A DNA stretch of 9,896 nt from Pedosphaera sp. (GTDB lineage Bacteria > Verrucomicrobiota > Verrucomicrobiia > Limisphaerales > Pedosphaeraceae): contig JAQGOT010000235.1 in the NCBI GenBank assembly GCA_028293465.1, positions 1 through 9,896 of the forward strand, written 5' to 3'. Positions 6,620 to 9,896 of the stretch are shown one piece after another. Under the pieces are notes generated by a model. It was not told the origin of the DNA. It did not search any database and saw only the letters and a list, made by a program, of their open reading frames with translations. The position numbers were made by a program, and so were the translations under genes. Every line of letters begins with the position of its first letter. The first letter of the stretch is position 1.

Positions 6620-7690
6620 TCACCTTCGGCCCAGCTGACCGCCTTCCCCCGCCCCCGCCCCCACCAGCAACCGTTGCCGCGCTTGGGCGCAAACCTGCGC
6701 CGGCGTGATGGCCCGCAAGCAAGCCAGCGGCTCGACATAGGAACAGGAAGATTTCATGCACGGCACACACGGCAGATGCGTAACCTGAAGCACGTTCTGT
6801 TTTTGACCGTAAGGGCCGGTATCATTCGGGTTGGTGGGCCCAAACAGCGCGATGACCGGCTTGCGCAACGCGGCGGCCACGTGCATCGGGCCGGTGTCAT
6901 TGGTGATGGTCAATTCACTGAGCCGGATCCACTCGATCATCTCAGGCAGTGACGTGCGGCCGGTCAGGTCTAGGCAGCGGGCAGGATCAACGGCGGCAAT
7001 CGCATACCCCAAGGCGCAGTCATCGTTCCCGCCGAGAATGCCGATTCTTAATTCCGGCGCGATCCGCAACAATTGCCGCGCCAGCTCCGTGAAATTCTCC
7101 ACCGGCCAGCGCTTGTTATTCCACCGCGCCCCCGGCAGCAGCATGATCCAGCGCTGGCCGCCGGGCTGCCATTTCTCCCGCACTTGCGCGCTCACCGCTG
7201 GCCGCTCGGGCAACCATTGAAAGCGCTCATGCACCGGCACCCCGAGCAACGGCAGCACCGACAGGTAACGATCCACCGCGTGCGTCCCCTCCGGTGTCTG
7301 CGGCGCCACCCGGTCGTACGCCGCGCGCGCCCCTTCCCGCGATCCTTCAAGCTGGCTCCCCAGGCCAAGGTTAACACCGGCATTCGACAACCAGGTGAAG
7401 ATCGCGCTCCGGGCCAATCCTTGCAGATCGATGGCCACATCAAACCGCTTCCGTCGCATGGCCCGCACACTTCTGACCATCTCCGGCCAATGCATCGGCG
7501 CGGCCCAGCGCTTGCGATGAAAACGGAAAGTTCCTGCGAGATCAGGATCACCCTCCAACAGGGGCATCAGCCCCGCTTCCAACCACCAGTAAACTTCGCT
7601 CTGCGGTTGGTGCAACTTGATCAAGCGCAGCACCGGCAAGGCGTGAATCACATCCCCCAGTGAACTGGGCTTGAGAATCAGGATTTTCAA
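6620..7690 (-). CDS. Glycosyltransferase family 9 (LPS heptosyltransferase-like)
   Basis: A 356-residue GT-B fold enzyme of the ADP-heptose:LPS heptosyltransferase family, which adds heptose or a related sugar to lipopolysaccharide at the inner face of the membrane. N-terminal MKILILKPSSLGDVIHALP (1-19) is the classic opening, followed by DVAIDLQGLARS (84-95). In the donor-binding half: LPGARWNNKRWP (185-196), IGILGGNDD (216-224), LTGRTSLPE (242-250), NDTGPMHVAAAL (264-275) and FGPTNPNDTGPYG (283-295). A Cys cluster (C308, C311, C316, C324) near the C-terminus is also seen in many family members. The start is TTG at 7690, fixed by the conserved MKIL opening. No clear ribosome-binding site is seen, and a hairpin lies 55 nt upstream. 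Last gene of the probable leftward operon, 72 nt after the phosphoesterase. The exact acceptor sugar cannot be told. Confidence 0.92.
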   Translation of the reverse strand: MKILILKPSSLGDVIHALPVLRLIKLHQPQSEVYWWLEAGLMPLLEGDPDLAGTFRFHRKRWAAPMHWPEMVRSVRAMRRKRFDVAIDLQGLARSAIFTWLSNAGVNLGLGSQLEGSREGARAAYDRVAPQTPEGTHAVDRYLSVLPLLGVPVHERFQWLPERPAVSAQVREKWQPGGQRWIMLLPGARWNNKRWPVENFTELARQLLRIAPELRIGILGGNDDCALGYAIAAVDPARCLDLTGRTSLPEMIEWIRLSELTITNDTGPMHVAAALRKPVIALFGPTNPNDTGPYGQKQNVLQVTHLPCVPCMKSSCSYVEPLACLRAITPAQVCAQARQRLLVGAGAGEGGQLGRR

Positions 7691-7744
7691 GCGATGGCCA
7701 GGTCGAACCCGGCGGGCACCGGGCGCATAATCTGCGATGGGACG

Positions 7745-7761
7745 CGGGCCCTCATGGCCCG
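7745..7761 (-). other. Intercistronic hairpin after the phosphoesterase
   Basis: CGGGCC, a 5-base loop, GGCCCG: a 6-bp all-GC stem starting one base after the phosphoesterase stop codon and 55 nt before the glycosyltransferase start. No T-run follows, so partial termination or mRNA end protection is as likely as true termination. Confidence 0.35.
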
Positions 7762-7762
7762 A

Positions 7763-8485
7763 CTATCTGCCGTAAGCAAGGCGTTCCGCTAGGCGCGGCG
7801 GCAATCCAGCATCCAGAATTTTCTTCTGAGCCGCTGCGATGTCGTAATCCAGTCGGCGCAATTCGATGGTGCCTTCGTCCACGTCATAAATCACGTAGGC
7901 GCACTTGGGATTGTTGTCCCGCGGTTGGCCCACGCTGCCCACGTTCACAAAATATTTCTTGCCGGCATCCACCTTGAATTTGGAGTAGGTGCCGCCCCGC
8001 ACCACGCTGTCACGGATGAACGCCACCGGCACATGCGTATGGCCGAAGAAACAGACCGCCGTGTTCTGTTAGGTGAAGCTCGCCGCCGCCGCCAGCTTGT
8101 CAAAGACGTAGCCCCACCGTTGCGGGCCGTCGAGCGTCGCATGCACCATCGAGAAACTGGTGACCATCCGGAAATACTTCAAATCCCGCAGCCATTGCCG
8201 CTCTTCGTCAGACAACTGCAGCCGCGTCCAATTCACCGCTTCCGCCGCGTGCGGGTTGAACCCGTCCAATTGTTCCTCGCTCGAGCAATATTCGTCATGG
8301 TTGCCCTTGACGCAGGGCATCCCCAGGTCGCGGACAATCTTCAGGCATTCCTTGGGATTGGCGCCGTAACCGACCACATCCCCCACACAAGCGTAGTGGG
8401 TGCATTTCTGCTCCTTGATGTCGGCTAAAACAACCTGAAACGCGTCCAAATTGCCATGTATGTCGGCTATGATTGCAAACTTCAT
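7763..8485 (-). pseudogene. Calcineurin-like metallophosphoesterase with in-frame TAA
   Basis: A gene of 241 codons for a metallophosphatase-family protein, interrupted by one stop (TAA at 8071-8069) at codon 139. The same frame continues without any shift and remains plainly homologous on both sides. Before the stop: DIH (8-10), VGDVVGYG (34-41), GNHDE (61-65) and VHATLDG (114-120). After it: CFFGHTHVPVAF, holding the last metal ligands (H149, H151), and VNVGSVGQPRDNNPKCAYVIYD. The truncated 138-residue product would lack the GHTH motif and should be inactive. The context ASFT-stop-QNTAVCFF suggests the lost residue was Tyr (TAC or TAT), a single-base change. Start ATG 8485 is sound, with AGGACAG upstream. 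It lies 14 nt after acylphosphatase, so the two are probably co-transcribed. Sequencing error, recent pseudogenisation and read-through all remain possible. The family hydrolyses phosphodiesters or phosphomonoesters; the substrate is unknown. Confidence 0.85.
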
Positions 8486-8499
8486 TATATCTGTCCTGC

Positions 8500-8784
8500 C
8501 TACCTAACAATCTCGAATCCCCGAAAAAGCTCCTGCGCGTCGCTCCACGTGACGTCTTCTTTTCGGATAAAATGGCCCAATTCCGATTCCCTGATCCCCT
8601 GCTGAAACGCCTTCAACTCGTCCTTCGTGCCTTCCGCGACCAATTCCACCCGTCCATCCGCCAGATTGCGGACCGTGCCCGTCACCTCATATCCGCTGGC
8701 CAAGGTCTTTACACTATACCTAAAACCAACGCCTTGCACATTCCCCGAGTAAAAAACTTGTAACCGACTTCGGCTCATAATCAT
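8500..8784 (-). CDS. acyP: Acylphosphatase
   Basis: A small enzyme (94 residues from ATG 8784) that hydrolyses acyl phosphates to carboxylate and phosphate in the cytoplasm. The signature FYSGNVQGVGFRYS (11-24) carries the phosphate-binding loop and catalytic R22; GTVRNLADGRVE (36-47) carries the catalytic Asn N40. The rest (GTKDELKAF) fits the usual fold, and the length matches the family norm of 90-100. A longer frame extends to 8913, but the extra residues are unrelated to the fold, so ATG 8784, or the second ATG at 8778, is chosen; no clear ribosome-binding site distinguishes them. First gene of the leftward set: its stop is 14 nt before the phosphoesterase ATG. It lies just downstream of the right repeat flank, whose repeats point the same way as this gene. 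Confidence 0.95.
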   Translation of the reverse strand: MIMSRSRLQVFYSGNVQGVGFRYSVKTLASGYEVTGTVRNLADGRVELVAEGTKDELKAFQQGIRESELGHFIRKEDVTWSDAQELFRGFEIVR

Positions 8785-9157
8785 GCTTGCCGACCCAGCT
8801 TCACCCGGGGACGGCTCCACCCGCCGGTTGCCCACCTGCCAGCATCCGAGGATAAAGCCATAACCGCGCCCTCGGAAGCAATGCTTTTGTTTCCTACCCG
8901 GGCCCCCAAACACCCCTTTCGGGACCGCCCAATCCTACCCCAATCCCGCCAATCCGCACCTAGAATTTAACCCACCGCCCAAAAACAACTTGAGCAATCC
9001 AGCACGCCCTTCCCCCGGACCGTCCCATGTGCAGGAGCCCGCAACAGCCAAATCTCGCACCACCCGCCAGAATCCGCCCTTGAATCGGAGAACTTGAAAC
9101 TTAAAACTCCTCCCTTCCTGAAGTCCGCCTCCGCCCACGCTTTCGCTTACCTTCAGG

Positions 9158-9246
9158 GCCAACGGCCCCGCTCCATACCAGCCTGCGGGCGAAGCCCCAG
9201 GAAAACGGCCCCGCCCATCCCCAAGCGCCAACGGTGCGCTCCATCC
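9158..9246. repeat. Palindromic intergenic element with GCCAACGG-GCTCCAT units
   Basis: GCCAACGGCCCCGCTCCATACC at its start (9158-9179) and GCCAACGGTGCGCTCCATCC at its end (9227-9246) are two related direct units. Between them, 9182-9201 forms CCTG-c-GGGC, loop GAA, GCCC-CAGG, an 8-bp stem with one bulged base. GGGCC-AAC-GGCCC at the left edge is another small dyad. The pattern resembles dispersed palindromic elements that I recall from planctomycete and verrucomicrobial intergenic DNA; I cannot confirm that here. Confidence 0.5.
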
Positions 9247-9300
9247 GTTCAAGGTCGCCGCTTGAAGACTGGAAACCCTTTCAGCCTTCATCCCTCGTCT

Positions 9301-9324
9301 TGGTTGCTTGGTTACCTGGTTGTT
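9301..9324 (-). repeat. Partial AACAACCA-GTAACCAAG module
   Basis: Bottom strand reads AACAACCAGGTAACCAAG, then CAACCA: a diverged copy of the AACAACCAAGTAACCAAG part of the 64-bp module, here without the stem-loop after it. Confidence 0.6.
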
Positions 9325-9390
9325 AATCCTGCCACTTGAAAACTTCGGCCGAACCCCTTTGCTCGCCCCGTCCTCAACCCTCAACCATCC

Positions 9391-9439
9391 TTGTGGCCGA
9401 GCGGCAGCGGCGACGGCGCTTTTTCGCGAACCGCCCACC
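9391..9439 (-). repeat. GCGGTTCG-GAAAAAGCGCC module, right copy
   Basis: Bottom strand reads GCGGTTCGCGAAAAAGCGCC then GTCGCCGCTGCCGCTC. It is the inverted counterpart of 754-803, shorter by six bases of triplet repeat. It lies downstream, on the bottom strand, of the AATCCA array at 9493-9512, the same order as in the left flank. Confidence 0.75.
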
Positions 9440-9478
9440 CGCCACCCCCCGCCTCCAAAGCTGGGCCGCCCAACCTTT

Positions 9479-9512
9479 CCGCACTCGGAGAGCTTGGATT
9501 AACTTGGATTGA
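9479..9512 (-). repeat. CGCACTCGGA-linked short AATCCA array
   Basis: On the bottom strand two 10-bp AATCCA units end in CTCTCCGAGTGCG. The same joining sequence, GCACTCGGA with A or T-rich neighbours followed by TTGGATT, recurs at 9817-9833, so these two right-flank arrays share their border. Confidence 0.6.
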
Positions 9513-9566
9513 GCTGGAAAACCCCATCCCATCTTTGCGCCCTATGCGCTCTTTCGCGGCCAATCT

Positions 9567-9630
9567 CCCCCGGTGGCCGTGTGCTAACACTTTGGTTACT
9601 TGGTTGTTCACCCTCGCCAGCTTGGATTAA
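9567..9630 (-). repeat. 64-bp module, right copy of inverted pair
   Basis: Reverse complement matches 963-1026 at 61 of 64 positions by eye. It contains the stem-loop GTGT-TAGC-ACAC (bottom strand, 9590-9579) and AACAACCAAGTAACCAA, and adjoins the AATCCA array at 9621-9668. Confidence 0.85.
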
Positions 9631-9668
9631 CTTGGATTTGCCTGGATTACCCTTGATTGAGCTTGGTC
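9621..9668 (-). repeat. AATCCA 10-bp array
   Basis: Four to five units spaced exactly 10 bp on the bottom strand, the outermost degraded. It joins the 64-bp module as in the left flank. Confidence 0.75.
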
Positions 9669-9826
9669 AACCCGCCAGGTCCGACGCCACCCTCTCCGCC
9701 TCGATCGGGGCCCACATTTCGCGCAGCGAACGTCCCTTGTCGGGAAACTGACTCGTGGCGGGATTGGGAAGCCACTGAGGCTGGTGGTGAGGTGTCGATT
9801 CGGTCTCCACACTTCGCACTCGGATA

Positions 9827-9880
9827 GGTTGGATTTACCTGGATTAACTTGGATTCGGAACATTAGCCGTGCACAAGCAC
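9827..9880 (-). repeat. Stem-loop and AATCCA array at the right edge
   Basis: Bottom strand: stem-loop GTGC-TTGT-GCAC (9880-9869), then GGCTAATGTTCCG, then three AATCCA units spaced 10 bp apart. This is the same order as at 629-683 and 910-973 on the top strand. The stem is intact; the loop differs by one base from the commonest form. Confidence 0.75.
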
Positions 9881-9896
9881 CCCGGCGGACCGCGGG

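Larger units (their letters stand above)
8785..9896. other. Gene-free, repeat-rich right flank
   Basis: No credible gene. The longest frames (8935-9438 reverse, 9391-9630 forward) translate repeats and have no domain. The top strand is rich in C, the mirror image of the left flank. It carries inverted copies of left-flank modules, a hairpin-bearing palindromic element around 9158-9246, and AATCCA arrays read on the bottom strand. The part 8785-9150 holds no defined repeat and presumably contains the promoter of the acylphosphatase set, which I cannot place. Confidence 0.7.

Noticed and set aside
8785..8913. N-terminal extension of acylphosphatase up to 8913
   Set aside because: The extra 43 residues do not belong to the compact acylphosphatase fold and read like untranslated leader.
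8935..9438. 167-codon reverse-strand frame in the right flank
   Set aside because: It runs through the palindromic element, the AACAACCA module and the triplet module, so it is translated repeats.
963..9630. Composite transposon bounded by the inverted 64-bp copies
   Set aside because: No transposase or integrase in the window, no target duplication seen, and the repeats continue beyond the 64-bp copies on both sides, so a dispersed repeat family is simpler.

Overview
The window looks like chromosomal DNA from a free-living, Gram-negative, fairly GC-rich bacterium, most likely a verrucomicrobium of the Pedosphaera/Limisphaerales (subdivision 3) type. This placement is an inference from three things. 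The gene content combines a DUF4337 membrane protein, a PQQ-type sugar dehydrogenase in the form common in the PVC group, a di-haem peroxidase and an LPS heptosyltransferase-like enzyme. TTG start codons are used. The long gene-free stretches are packed with short dispersed repeats. No rRNA, tRNA, transposase, integrase or CRISPR array is visible.

Layout: 1-1095 is a gene-free, G-rich flank full of repeats. Four genes then read rightward: a type II NADH dehydrogenase (1096-2415), a secreted di-haem cytochrome c peroxidase (2944-4218), a DUF4337 membrane protein (4399-4947) and a secreted PQQ-dependent sugar/sorbosone-type dehydrogenase (about 5016-6431). Facing them, three genes read leftward as a probable operon: acylphosphatase (8784-8500), a calcineurin-like metallophosphoesterase broken by one in-frame TAA (8485-7763), and a GT9 heptosyltransferase-like protein (7690-6620). 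The two blocks converge at 6432-6619. A second gene-free, C-rich flank (8785-9896) carries the same repeat families as the left flank, but inverted.

How the genes fit together: NDH-2 passes electrons from NADH to the quinone pool at the inner face of the membrane. The peroxidase and the PQQ dehydrogenase are predicted to act outside the cytoplasmic membrane, so the rightward block has a redox/respiratory flavour. The wide gaps (528, 180 and 68 nt) argue against one tight operon. The leftward block is a mix: a small acyl-phosphate hydrolase, a phosphoesterase and an envelope glycosyltransferase.

The most interesting structure is outside the genes. Short stem-loops (GTGC-TTGC-GCAC, GTGC-TAGC-GCAC, GTGT-TAGC-ACAC) change both sides of the stem together. 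They are tied to arrays of an exact 10-bp unit (AATCCA plus four variable bases) and to two further modules. Module order is partly kept, and orientation is the same relative to the nearest downstream gene on both flanks. A 64-bp copy is 61/64 identical between the flanks, inverted, 8.5 kb apart. I read this as a composite dispersed repeat family, possibly a leader or protein-binding element. Its function cannot be told from one window.
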